Under the pieces are notes generated by a model, which was not told where the DNA came from, made no database searches, and was given only the letters and a program-made list of their open reading frames with translations. DNA of 64,000 nt, taken from the NCBI RefSeq assembly GCF_050947875.1, contig NC_134570.1, positions 104,110,622 to 104,174,621 on the forward strand, read 5' to 3'. Below are positions 9,307 to 20,766 of this stretch, piece after piece. This DNA is from Dermacentor variabilis. Lineage: Eukaryota > Arthropoda > Arachnida > Ixodida > Ixodidae. The position numbers and the translations under genes are program-made. Every line of letters starts with the position of its first letter. Within the stretch, counting starts at the first letter, position 1.

Positions 9307-12300
9307 ATACAGGAGATACATATTTTTAGTGGAATGCAAATACTCGAAGCTTCCGAATTGAACAAGGTTTTATTCGATTTGGTCTTTGAATGGTCGCTAT
9401 TTGTAAATGCGAATATTATTCGAATATTTGAATACACCAATAAAACGTAAAATTTGAGCCAAAGTATGGTAAATTTTCACTTCTAATAACATAGTATAGA
9501 CATATTATGTGAGAAGTACGAATAGCGGACCAGGCTTCGTTACTTAAGTAGCTTTGCATCAGTTACTTAAGTAGCTTTGCATCAAAGCACTTAAGATGCT
9601 TTGCATCAACAATATCAGCGCTCTTTCTGGATTTACAGTGTACGTAACAGTTTGTAAACTGCATGAAACATCTTTTAGGACTGCAGGACTCCCTCACGAA
9701 TTCAACAAGTATCAATATTTTATTTTGAATGCCTGTATGGTTTACCCATCCCACGCCAAGGACAAGCCTCCTTGCGTTAGAGCATGCGTCTCTTGGCAAT
9801 AATCTGCAGACCCCAACACCGCTTCTCTATCATCTGTCTTGCAGACAAAGTCAGCTTTGTCATCTGCATTCCCAGCGGGCAAGCTTGTGTGCACATCCGA
9901 GAAAAGGCACTGCTGACAAAAATTCAAAAAAAAATTCGCATTTAAAAATGATGCCTTCTTTTTCAGCTTCACCCATGCATAGCATACATGCAGAGCTGTC
10001 TAATAATGTGTCACATATTTTTTGGCAAACTACCAAAGCTGTTTTTGCCTTGATCGTGATGCTTCTTGCAAAAGATTAGAATTTTACAGTCTCATTACAG
10101 GCGATCAGCTAAGCCTTCAGAGCTTCAAATATTGTTCTGCTATACTATGCAAGCTGGGCTAACATTCTGGAGTTAATTTCCGACTTCTGAATTTTTTGTT
10201 ACAAAAAAATTACGCATTGCCATTTTTCTCAATTTTAGCGGTGCCAAAATCACTCGAAGTATTCAAATATTTTTAAAATTTGTTATTTTGGAAGTCGCAT
10301 CACTTCCCCGTATTTCCAAGCACAGCATTTGAAGGCCTCGACCAATACAATGTGCGTTTGAAGAAGAATGTTCATTGATGTCCTCTAGCTCAGCTGAGCA
10401 GGAAAACTATACTGTCACCAAAGTACTACAAAATTTTTGACAAAAATAAACAAAAGTGGGGAAGGAGTTCTGGACTCCAGTAAACATGTGGCGATGTTTT
10501 CAGCTTTATCTGTGGTGTCGAAAAAACGCTGGTCGATTCAGCATAGAATGACGTACCTGCAAGTGCATCTGTGCCATTGTCGGAGTTGTTCAGTAAAAAC
10601 TGCACTTTACATAACTTCATAAAAATGGTTCATTTTGCTATCTAAAATACATGAATAAGAATGAATAGATAGAAGTTGGCTTAAATTCAAAGTGCAAAAG
10701 CTCTGCGGTAATGGCAATGATGTGCCTTTTATGTTTGCATGAATCCTGACTTTTTGTGAATTCTTTTGTTATTTTTTGTGGCAGTGTACAAATTGAAATC
10801 AACTCGCACAAGAAATAATTTTGTATTATTCCAGAACATCACTAATAGCTGTTTTCTTCATATAAAATCTGAAGCAGTCAATACGAATAAGTCCCTTGAT
10901 GTGGAATGACTTGCGCAGGAATGACAGATAACGGAACTGGATCCTGCAACAGCAATGCAACATAATAAACTCCTCCCATAGCATCACTTAATGCGATTGC
11001 CATGTTTCAAAAGTAGATAAGGTTTACTGAAATTGGCACACACCATTCAACCAACGAATAAGGATTGTACAGAGTTATCGTTTTCGAGTTTGACAGATGT
11101 TTTTTTAACGTTGCCTGTAGCAGGTAGCATTTTTCTTGTTATTGAGCTAGACTATTCAAAGGTGGACATCACTACAAGAAACAGAAACACATTCAACTGA
11201 TTCTAACAAATTTAATTCACTTATAACATTCCGGCACATATTGCAGCTTACAATTTGTAGCCAGTGAGTTTGAAAGACGTATTCACTTGAAAATAATTTC
11301 CAGGATGACACCAGTTTCAAGATCTTTTCATAAATGTGAGACAGAATACATGGGCATTCCAGTTACTTTCGTGTTTCAATGCATAATAGTGCATTTCGCT
11401 AAAAAAGTAAGTGCAACAACAGTGCATTTCGACAGTCAGTTTGATGGCATCTGTCTCGTTACGGATGTCATTCTGGAAATTCATTCTAAGCGCATATACC
11501 TTGTAAAATTACCGCTACAATTCGTAAAAAAATTTATTAGAAAGTGAGCTTTGTTAGCTGAATGTGCGTCCTGATTTCCCGTACAAGTAATTTTTGGCAC
11601 TCTGTATCTATAATTATGTTAGCTACAAGAGCCAGTCTTTAATAAATTCTATGACACTTAAGGATAACCACCCTACGTATCAGTGTCTCAGTGAGTGTGT
11701 GGGCTCAAGCGAATCGTGCCATGGTAATAGTACCACTGGCTACCTAATAGAGAAAGCAAGTACTTTTCTGGAGTGTTCTTATTTACAGTCATGTCAGTCT
11801 GCATGTACAATTATATATTTAGGTATTTGTTTTTTAAACTTTATGTCTCTCGGAAAATGTGTTTACTTGAAGGCCACGAGGACTACATCTGTCAGCATTC
11901 CATTTATTATGGTGTCAAGCTGCAAGGAAGTTTGTACTTTGCAATTGTTTTTAAGAAGTTTCTGATTTTCTCAAACTATAAATGGTTATACATTTACACA
12001 GATGTTTCGTCACAAATAAACAATTCACGTAGAAAAATGGTTTTTGTCTTCATCAGTTCAGCACACTTGATTTCGTGAAGGCCCATTCACTGTGACAATT
12101 GAAAAAGTGGCATAACAGTACTGCTAGCAGCTTTACAATATGGTTTATTACAGACAATCTAGCAGCATTCTTTTGAGCCCAGGGTGACGCAGGCCTGCAA
12201 TACAAAAGTGCCTGTGTTTAAATTTTGCCCACATCCAACAACAGCAAACATATCAACGTGACATCAAAAATAATTATGTGCAGAGCAACATAGCTGAGCA

Positions 12301-12414
12301 ATATTTTAGGAAAAGTGCAGTTTTAAACACTGCCAAATGCACACTGGGGGATAAAGGGCTTTCGACATAATTGGAGTGTTGACGTTCAACACAGCTGTAA
12401 TAATATATAGGACT
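9307..12414. other. Gene-free AT-rich stretch
   Basis: Only short open frames without family motifs are seen. Patches such as CGAATATTATTCGAATATTTG near 9410 and TCGAAGTATTCAAATATTT near 10254 suggest the two ends of an old, unidentified repeat about 0.9 kb long. Confidence 0.4.
9536..9609 (+). repeat. Short tandem repeat of about 25 bp, three copies
   Basis: The unit TTACTTAAGTAGCTTTGCATCA occurs at about 9539 and 9564. A third, altered copy (CACTTAAGATGCTTTGCATCA) is at about 9589. Confidence 0.8.
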
Positions 12415-12730
12415 TCCAATGTTGAGACTCAACAAATCTGCAACAATGCTTCAATGGGCTTTCAATTTGACAAACAACACATTTCAATAATACCTCAATG
12501 GGCTTTCAATTTTGAGACTCAACACATCTGCAACAATGCTTCAATGAGCTTTCAACATTGAAATGCATCATATTTTCAACAATACACCAATGGTCCTTCA
12601 AATTGAAAAGCCCCAATGGTGCTCCGACAAAATGCCGCAGGCCAATTATCAAAACTTGTCAACAACTTCCTCAGTAATGTTTCAACAATTCCCCAATGAT
12701 ATTTCAAGGTCAGTTGTTGACGTTGAACAA
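12415..12730. repeat. Degenerate tandem repeat, about 45-bp half-units forming 90-bp dimers
   Basis: The phrase AACAATGCTTCAATGGGCTT recurs at 12442 and, slightly changed, at 12487 and 12532. TTGAGACTCAACAcATCTG precedes every second copy (12422 and 12512). Further weaker copies run to about 12730. The two 90-bp dimers are the best preserved. Confidence 0.75.
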
Positions 12731-13744
12731 TGACATTTGAATAACCTTTCAAAATTTTTTGTAAGGGATTGAGAAGGATTGCGACCCTTTCTGTGTGCCT
12801 ATGATGTCGGGGTTTTAAATCATGTAGGTTTATCCGCTGGCCGCTAATTCTTTCTGAAAAATAGCCTACCGTGCTTGGCAATTAGTCACCCTGTAGACAA
12901 TGTGGGCCTGTATACGTTTTCTTTGAGCCTGCGCGGAAAACGACGGCAGTGCAAAAACAAAGCACAGAAGTCAGTGTGTTGCGGGTATTGGCGGTATTAG
13001 AATGCATAAATTCGATCTCTTTGAGAATCTTGGGATTACGGATTCATCGGGTGCAGTGGTGAGTATTAAACCTATATGCATTTAAGGATGCTACGAATTG
13101 AATTAATAACGCATGACGCTAACGATATTGCCAGGATGTATGATTGTTTAAAAGCGGGAATGTCGCACTACTGCGCCGAAAGGTGATGCATAGGACATCA
13201 ATGTGGGCGTTGGGATGTGCTATTTTCTGCCGACCAACCCTGCTTCGAAATATGGGTCGCGCCTGCCACTCTCGTTACTGGCATGTTGGGGAACAAGAGC
13301 CCCACGTTTAGTGATTACACCGTTCTTTTCATCGGTCTCTTGTGCTATTTTTCCTCCATTGCAGCTGTGTATTCATAATACAGAAATGAAATGTCAGCTT
13401 CGACATCGTGATGCCGTCCGCTACAGAGGTGCACGTATTCGACTGCAGAACAGGTGGACTTAGCATTCTGAGCTACCGGCGTATCAGGCCTTGCTTTATA
13501 ACCGACGTCACGCAATGCCGAACATCCTACCACAAATGTACGATATCAGACGTGTTCAGTAAGGCCGCATCATACAAAACAATATACATATCACTCGCAT
13601 GGCTCTTCAGTGTTGCTACAGTTGCCAAGGACAGCTTAGAATGTGACAGGTTGAATTTGCGAAAGCCTATTAAGTTGTCAGCCATTTATTGAACGCTAGC
13701 ATTTGATGGCTTATCGGTCAAAAATTCCGATGCACGCGTTATGG
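12731..13744. other. No gene recognised
   Basis: Short open frames only (for example 13408-13692, plus strand) without recognisable motifs, splice partners or repeats. Confidence 0.45.
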
Positions 13745-14600
13745 CACCAAAATTCATGGCACCTAAATTCATATGGAGTCGAACCTCGACCATTGCTGGC
13801 AGTCGAACCCATCACCTTTGGTCTTAATTCGGGTGAAATAGGTCATCAATTTATAAGAAAGCGTGAAGCTGAGGCAAACAAGCGTCAGCATCACCCCTGG
13901 TGGTAATTAAAGAAAAGTTCACTAAGGCAGACGTAATTATGATAGCGTTAATTAAAGCACTTGAAGGCACGACCTTTAATGGTTGTCCAACTCTCGATTT
14001 TTGGTGGGAGTCGAACCCGCTTGTAGATATGGGCGAGTCGGCCAAATGTGTAAGTTGGATCCTAATTGGCATTGGTCGAGAGTAGAACTCACGACCATTT
14101 ATGCGAGTCCAATCCACGACCATTGGTGTTAATTAAGGTGAAGTTAATTAAGGCACCCGGAACCACGACGCAACTTGGAGATATGGGCGAACCGGCCTTT
14201 CAAAGTTGTATTTGAACTGACATCGTGAAGGTCTAGTCAGAGCCATAGCCTTTGTTCATAAGACGAAGTGAATCAAGGCGCAGGTAATTCATTTACAGTT
14301 AAGGCATTCGAACCTATAGCCTATGGGGGGAGCCGAACCCACTTGTATGTATGATAAAACCAGCCATATCTCCAACTTGGACTCCAATTGGCATAGTGGA
14401 TGTTTAGAGTCGAACCCACGATCTTCGGTGGAAGTCGATCCCATGGCTTCTAGTGTTCATTCGGGCGAAGGCACTCGAACCCACGACCTTTGGTGGGAGT
14501 CGCACTCATGAGATTTTCTGGTAATTTGTGCGAATTAAGGCACCTGTAATGAAGGTACCGTTAAATAAGGCAATCTTACCCATGACTTTTGATGGGAGAA
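13745..14600 (+). repeat. Degenerate minisatellite built on 'gtCGAACCCACGACC...TTAATTAAGGCA'
   Basis: Phrases close to GGGAGTCGAACCCACGACC, TTTGGTG, and GAAGTTAATTAAGGCAC alternate through the block (about 13780, 13900-13960, 14000-14060, 14080-14150, 14330, 14400-14520, 14540-14575). Spacing is irregular, with a basic unit of about 50-60 bases. Short open frames here are side effects of the repeat. The TCGAACCC phrase resembles a tRNA T-loop, but no cloverleaf is formed. Confidence 0.7.
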
Positions 14601-15184
14601 AACAAGTAATAGAAAGCAAGAACGAATCCGAAAGAAAATATCCAGTAATGCAATCAATGCCTCGTGAGCGTGCGGGCTTTCGCCTTCATCCACTTAAGCG
14701 TATGCTAAAGAGACTATCAAATTTTAAAACAGGATCGCTTTCTTTGTCTCTTAGGCCTTTTTCGTTGTAGATCGGTTGTGCGACGGTGTCTGAAATAGGG
14801 GAGCGAAGGCGAGCAAACACGCCAAGGAAAAAGGCATCTGGTTTCGGCAAACCCAGTAGGGGTCGTCGTTCTTGTGCTCTTGCTTAACCGAGTGGTGGGA
14901 GGGGCGGGAAGGGGGGGGCGCACTGTCGCTTCTTGAGAGAGAGAGTGATTGGAGAAACAAAGAGGCACTTTTTCCTGCAACTATTCGGGGAGCACGTCAA
15001 AGCTAGCTCGCTCGTTCGTCGTGACAAGGCGAGAGAAAGAACGCGTGCTCTTGGCCAAGCCGGCGGCAAGGAGGAAGCGAAGGAAGGAGCAGGGGAAGGT
15101 GTCCTTCAATCGTATGTCTTGCTGGCCGCTGGTCGTGGCCAGCCAATCGAGGACGATGTGGCGGAGGAAAATCACTCTTAAAAA

Positions 15185-15406
15185 ATGTACACCCTTTGAG
15201 TCATATCTTGCCAAACAACGACAATCGTCATCTGCCTTGCTTGCGCTTCCTTTGTTGAAAACGCCGGGCCCGCTACTTTCCTGTCGGCAATGCTATGTCA
15301 CGCTGATAAACCGCATGCCGTTCGTTACTGGGAAAGAAAGGAAATGCGGACTAGACAGATGACGTTTATTGATGTGTGGCAAGATATGACTCAAGGGTGT
15401 AAACCT
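15185..15406. mobile_element. MITE-like element with long terminal inverted repeats, copy 1
   Basis: The left end CACCCTTTGAGTCATATCTTGCC (15190-15212) is matched in reverse complement by GGCAAGATATGACTCAAGGGTG near 15378-15400. The similarity extends inward to GTCATCTG/CAGATGAC, so each arm is about 50 bases. The inside is a GC-rich spacer of about 120 bases without coding capacity. A related element at 43255-43497 has the same arms with the spacer in the opposite orientation. Confidence 0.8.
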
Positions 15407-18230
15407 TTCTTACACTCTAACAGTGTTGTGTGAGTGCTGCGTCTTACACTCTAACAGTACTAGTGCTGCATGTGACCACTGCAGCAACGAAGAAACTATC
15501 GAACGCGTTCTTTGCCATTGACCCCGATACAGCGCACACAGGCAGTAACTCGCGACCGCGCTGGTGCGTCTTCACCACCAGCCGCTTTCGGAGTCCTGCA
15601 ACGCCTAACTATACCGTCGTCACACCACCAGACAGTCAAGGCAGTCTTGAAATTTTTGCGTTCGGATGGCATATGAGAGAGACCCTAGCTCTCGCGGATG
15701 TTCGCAACCTTCTCTATTTATTTTTCTTGTCCTTGCTTTTTCTCCGCTCTTCTTTCAGTCATTCATTTCCCGTACTCGGCCCTCGGTGCAGGGCTGCAAA
15801 CCAGAATCTTCTTCGCTTAACCTGCCCACCTAAAGCCCTTCAATTGAGGGGCTTTATGCCTACCTGTCCCACACCGTCCCTCTCTCTTTCTCTCTGTGGA
15901 CGTCTCGCCTGTTCCCAGGAAGATGCACCCGAAATACAGCCTTTGTAATATGTTCTGTTCAAGAATGCCCAAAAGCGTTATCAGTGAGCAAGGTTTTAAA
16001 ATGGCGATTCATATCCGGGCAACGTTTTAATGTACAGTACGTGGTATAGTCTCAGGAAAGTGAAATTCCTAATAAAATTGTTATAAAAGTACAGCTTCCC
16101 TAGAAATTGTGCTGTGACTCTGCAAGGTCACACTCGTTTACTGGCTCGTTTTAGTAGCTTTCACATCCCACTAGGGCTTCCATTTGTATGTTTTAATTTT
16201 TTCTTATTGTTCTTTGCCACTTGCAAGCTGGGGCATATTTGCTAATGCAATTTAACTTATGGAGTCATTCTTGTTTTTTCTATCAGTATCGGCCAATCCT
16301 TCATGTAGCGGGTATTGTAAGCCAGTTGAGGGAAAAACAAGACCCCAGCACTCCGGTTTACATAATACGACATTTCTTGTCATGAAAGGGTGTCAGTGTT
16401 CTGTGTAAGGAAGTAGTGGCTGCATAAGAATAGAAAATAGCAGGCGTACTGTAGGCATTCATGTTTTACATTCCGAGGCCGCTTTAACGCTACTGTTTTC
16501 TTGATATGCTTTATTATGTGCAAGTATTCAGAGTTTTCTCGTTTCCTTTCTCGCTCAGGCAGTAAGTATGAAAGACAGGCATGGTTAAATGACACGCGAA
16601 ATATTGGCCTTGCTTGTGCTAAGCATAGACATGCATGGTCCTGTAGCGCCCGCCGACGCCGCAGCGCAGGGACGCCCTGGTCGGCGCTTTCAGCCGGCAC
16701 ATTTGCACCGGCTGCTACGCTCGGCAGCAGCGTAGCTTTGGAAGCCTGATACGTTGGACGTCGCAGCTGTCGCTCCGCTCGCCACCTTCGTCATTCTGCC
16801 GAAATAAGTGTAGGGATGACGTCATGGCTCGTTGGCCAACGTCATGACTTCCTAATGTTTCGGCGTCCAAAAGGAGCAAAGAGAGTGCACTTGCAACATC
16901 GCTCAGCCCGGTTCTACTAGTATTGCGGCAGTTTTGCTGGTTATGCTGACTTAGGAAACGCGTGCTCAGGGGCTTAACCGGCCATCACGCATTTTTCTGG
17001 GCGTCGCCACCATTGCCGTCTGTACCCAAGCTGGTCAGTTCACGCAGATTGCATGAAATATTCCTAGCCATTTTGTTGCGCCTGTATCATTTGTTCAAGT
17101 ACGCTGCATGGCGTGCTTTAAGTACTTCGTTTCTCACATGGTCTTATTTCATAATTTTAGTTTATTTCGTCTTAAAAATGCCTTCGCGCTTTCAGCCCCC
17201 CGTAATTCCTCGGCAACTTTACACAGCGCTAGGGTCTCTCACATTTGCTGTCCTACTATATGCTATGCAAAAGGAGCAGGGAGTGCATATAGGAGTAATG
17301 TTCCGTTCTACCGGTATAAGGCGTAGTTCAATAACAAAATCCATTGCCAGCAAAAATAAACTTAGAAATCATCTGCGCAATAGATGTGGAAATGGTGCTA
17401 CAACGCTTTCATTCAGTGAAACTGCTAGTGCTTCAGGTTTCCATTCACCAGAGAAAAAAGTCATTGCGGCTTAGCTCAGCTAACCCTGGATATGCAAGGC
17501 GAAGGCTTTGTTTAGCCTGGTCAACTCTTGCTTTCGCTTGGTTAACTTTGGATTTAGCTGTAGTTATTATACATGCGTATGCAATCATCGTTAAGCCAGG
17601 TATGACGGCTGTGCCGAGATCGGTGGCTAGACATGACTGTGATCAGTATTGGGTAGGCACGCATCCTTCGACAGTGCGACGCCTGTTGTGCCACAGGGAA
17701 AGCTCAAGTGCTGGACGTACCAAGAGACGCCTCCAACATGCGGAGCATCGAAGCACGAACGGACAGGGTGCGAACGCAGTCGCAACATTAATGTCGGTGG
17801 TGTGACGGTTGTTTCATCCGAGCCCTCTAAAGTGAAGCAGGTCCTTGAGCAGCAGCCGCGGGCTGGTCAGCCGCCACTTGGCGATGATGGCTCAAAGCTT
17901 CCCGCTCCCGCGAAACGCTCAGAGAAGACGGCCCGGCCTCGCTCTCATCCATAGCCACGCTCGCACTGTCTAGGCGAGCGCGGCGCTCCTCTTAGCCAGG
18001 CCATTACCCCCTGAACAGCTTTCAGGCCTGCGGTCACAAATTTTACGTCACATCAGGCAGGCTGACACTTCCAGAAGCCGCAGCGTCAGCTACATTTATT
18101 TACCCTCGTTTTCTTACGCTCCTGGCAGCGGGCGGACCGGTTGGTGGGAGCGGTGTGGTCGCGTTTATCGTTTCCCTTTGTTGTTTTTCAGCAATTTTGT
18201 TTCCGCGTGCGATGTGCAGTGGGTGTTAAG
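15407..18230. other. No gene recognised; GC-richer stretches near 16640-16800 and 17640-18160
   Basis: Open frames such as 15430-15948 and 16962-17474 (plus strand) carry no motif I recognise. The GC-rich part just before 18200 ends in a good splice acceptor (TTTGTTGTTTTTCAG, to 18191) directly ahead of the THAP remnant. It may be the old promoter or first exon of that gene. Confidence 0.4.
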
Positions 18231-18785
18231 TTGCCAAATAAGCGTTGTATGCCGGGGTGAACAGGCAATTACGATATGGGGAAGAGGATACAAGTATTTT
18301 CTTTCCCCAAATACGACACTTTCAAGAACTGGCTACGCGCCAATCCTAGGAAGGACTTCGCGCCCACTTCGTACACTAAGGTAAGAATTATGGATGATAC
18401 TGTTGTGTGCTCCGATTGGCTTGTACATGTTAAGCACATTTACTGTGATACTTGCGAAGCCAAGATAGGTTTATTGTGCCCACACGAATTATAAACACGA
18501 TTACACAAAGGGGTGAGCATTACGTTATTTTAAAAATGGCTTTTTGGGCGTTTACGAGACGTTTGTACGTTGCTGCAGGTTTGCGCAGGTCATTTCGACG
18601 CTTCATGCATCGAGAGCACGACTTCATACACAGATCCAAGAACAGGAAACGTTCTTACAGTAGCACTGCCAGCACCGCGGTTGCGCCGTGGATCTGTGCC
18701 TACAGTTTTTTCCGGCTGTGCTCCATGGGCCCAACCAAAGGATCGTCGTTCGGCAACTGACTCTAGACTTGCTGCCGAAGTTTGA
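18231..18785 (+). pseudogene. THAP-domain (C2CH zinc finger) gene remnant, two exons
   Basis: THAP proteins bind DNA through a C2CH zinc finger. Exon 1 (18231-18380) reads L-PNKRCMPG-stop-TGNYDMGKRIQ, then VFSFPKYD, NWLRANPRKDF and APTSYTK, and ends at a GTAAGA donor. Exon 2 starts at 18579 after TTGCTGCAG in matching phase and gives VCAGHFDASCIE, PRTGNVLTVALPAPRLR and SVPTVFSGCAPW, stopping at 18785. The FSFPK, WLRA, C-x2-H and C-terminal P-x-L-x-x-G-x-VPTVF features are typical. Two lesions are seen. The expected ATG before PNKRC is TTG (18231), and the second zinc-ligand Cys is replaced by TGA (18258-18260). An internal ATG at 18276 would give only a finger lacking both N-terminal cysteines. 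I infer a recent pseudogene; a sequencing error at the TGA is the alternative. Confidence 0.78.
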
Positions 18786-20332
18786 GTACATAGATTGATG
18801 TGAAAATGGGCACACATACGAGCTCCTTGTCGCACTGGTTGCAAACTGTGCAGCAAGCTTAATGCTGAACTTGTGTAAACAAAGCAATGATCATCTAAAT
18901 ATTAGAAAATACCAGAGGGCAAAAAAACGAAAAGCTCAAATCTTTCTTGAAAAGTTATTTTCCATACCTTGTACTTTGCTCATTTATTTGTGTTAAATTG
19001 CACTGCGGGTGTTTTATTGCAGTTTTCTGATGTGATTTCTTCAGTAAACTTCTGCCTGTTGGAGTACAATAAGCCTTCTTTTGTTCGTGTGGTGCATATT
19101 TTCTAGTCAGGATTTAAACGGCAGTTCGCTGTTTTGTAATTTGAAATTGTATTGTTTTCGGCATGTCAATGCGATGTGTTTCTCTTTTTCTCATCGAACT
19201 AAACCTGAGACAGTTCATGCTGTGGTTGGTGAATGACTTATTCATGATAACTTGTGGCTGAGTGTGGTTTTCTTCTGCAAAGTGAATGCGGAGAGATTGT
19301 GCAATTTGGTTTGTGCGTTGGTATTTCTTGTGGGCCCCTCTACCCGTAGCAGTACAATAAGTGGTTCTGTGCGTCACCTATTTATCCTACTATAGTGAAC
19401 AATTGGGCCACCACTGCGTTTAATGGGCCGTGGTTTTATCGCATGTCTTTCACTCTAAAATGCAATGTGTTCTGTTTGATGCCTTCGAAGTGCAGCATTT
19501 GTCAATTTGATAAATGAGTGAAATATTATTTTTGTCTAACTTACAAATAAAATGGCAGTATGGTTTTCTTGTTCTAACATTTGGCATGGCTTTGGCATCG
19601 CAGTGTGCTATGTTCTGCTTTCCGTCATTATACTGAGGCTCCTAGTGCGTACATTAATAAACGAATGGGTATTTTCGAGTATTGTTACTGTGCGTACCTT
19701 CTTTCAGTGCAATGACTTCTTCTGGATGTCAGTTATGATTTTATAGCACACAGTATAAAAGGCAACCTGTGTCGATATAACAGCGCGATATCGCTTGCTG
19801 TCTTCCATTTCAGCCGCGAACATTGTCCAGTGATAAATATGTTTCCATACGGAGTCTACTGTGATCAATAAATGTGTATAATTCCCTTCATAGTGTTAAT
19901 TATTACAATTACCGTGATAAATCGTGCGAACCTGGCCGTCGAGGAACCTGTATGTCACACCAGCTCTCGCGAGGCGAGCGCGCAGCAAGCGCTCACGGCC
20001 CTCCCAGCCGGTCTGAAAGCTGTTCAGGGGGTAGTGGCCAGGCGCGCGGCGAGTCATGTGGCCAGGCGGCGACTCAGCTGCGGAGAGCGCACGCGCCAAG
20101 CCGTCGTCGTTAGCGGAGCTCGCCGCAGCGAGTCACGTGATGCGCTGGCTAGGCTGCAGTGCAGCTGTGCTGAACGGGAAGTTAAAATTGTTGACGCAGC
20201 GAAACAAGGCTCAATGCGGTTGGTAATGCTTTCGCTTTAAAAGAATGAATAAGGTTTGTGAACTCTGCATTGCTTTTGTTTTATGGAAGGTGCGTTGTCA
20301 TGCTCTAGCGCACACATCTGTTTTTTATGCAG
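18786..20332 (+). other. Spacer between the THAP remnant and the NRF-like gene, with two AATAAA signals
   Basis: AATAAA occurs at 19546-19551 and 19867-19872, downstream of the THAP stop, and could be old 3' ends. GC content rises at 19930-20180. That stretch and the acceptor TTTTTTATGCAG ending at 20332 suggest an untranslated first exon and promoter of the NRF-like gene, but no TATA box or start site can be assigned. Confidence 0.35.
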
Positions 20333-20363
20333 GATCCCATTACGGCTGCGCTAAGCGACGTTG

Positions 20364-20766
20364 ATGCTCCTGATTGCCACCCTCTCCAAGTCATTTAGCT
20401 CCATGGTGTTCCAACAGTCGGCTAGGAGAGACGGTCGCAGGCCTCATTCGGCGCTATGGGTCTTGATGTCGTCGTTTGTGCTGATGCCATTCTTAACCCA
20501 TACTTCGCGAGCTCAAAACGCGAAGATCGCTACTGGCAAGAGTGAATCGGCAGGAGTGACTTTGAGAAGCCCAGATAAGAGTGTCGGCAAAATAGAGGAG
20601 GTCGACTACGTGCAAGTTGCTCGAGACGTGGTGACCGCGGGCTTTTCCAAAGTGCCGCCCTCTTTGATACGAAAACTGCTGGAAGCCGACGTGCGGCCCG
20701 AGTGCAGCACGGCGCTGCTGCGGACCATGCGAGCTTTCCAGAACCTCGAGCCGTGGGCTCTGAGAC
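20364..20766 (+). CDS. NRF-like gene, exon 1 (signal segment and start of NRF domain)
   Basis: It encodes residues 1-134 plus one base. A basic stretch (ARRDGRRPH) precedes the hydrophobic ALWVLMSSFVLMPFL, likely a signal peptide or anchor. The NRF domain opens with PECSTALLRTMRAFQNLEPW, the conserved 'C...L...L..L..WAL' block. The exon ends at a GTGAGT donor (20767), phase 1. The in-frame stop upstream is at 20352-20354. Confidence 0.85.

Noticed and set aside
18258..18260. TGA in the THAP remnant read as selenocysteine
   Set aside because: The start codon is also lost, no SECIS-like stem was recognised downstream, and a Cys-to-stop mutation explains it more simply.
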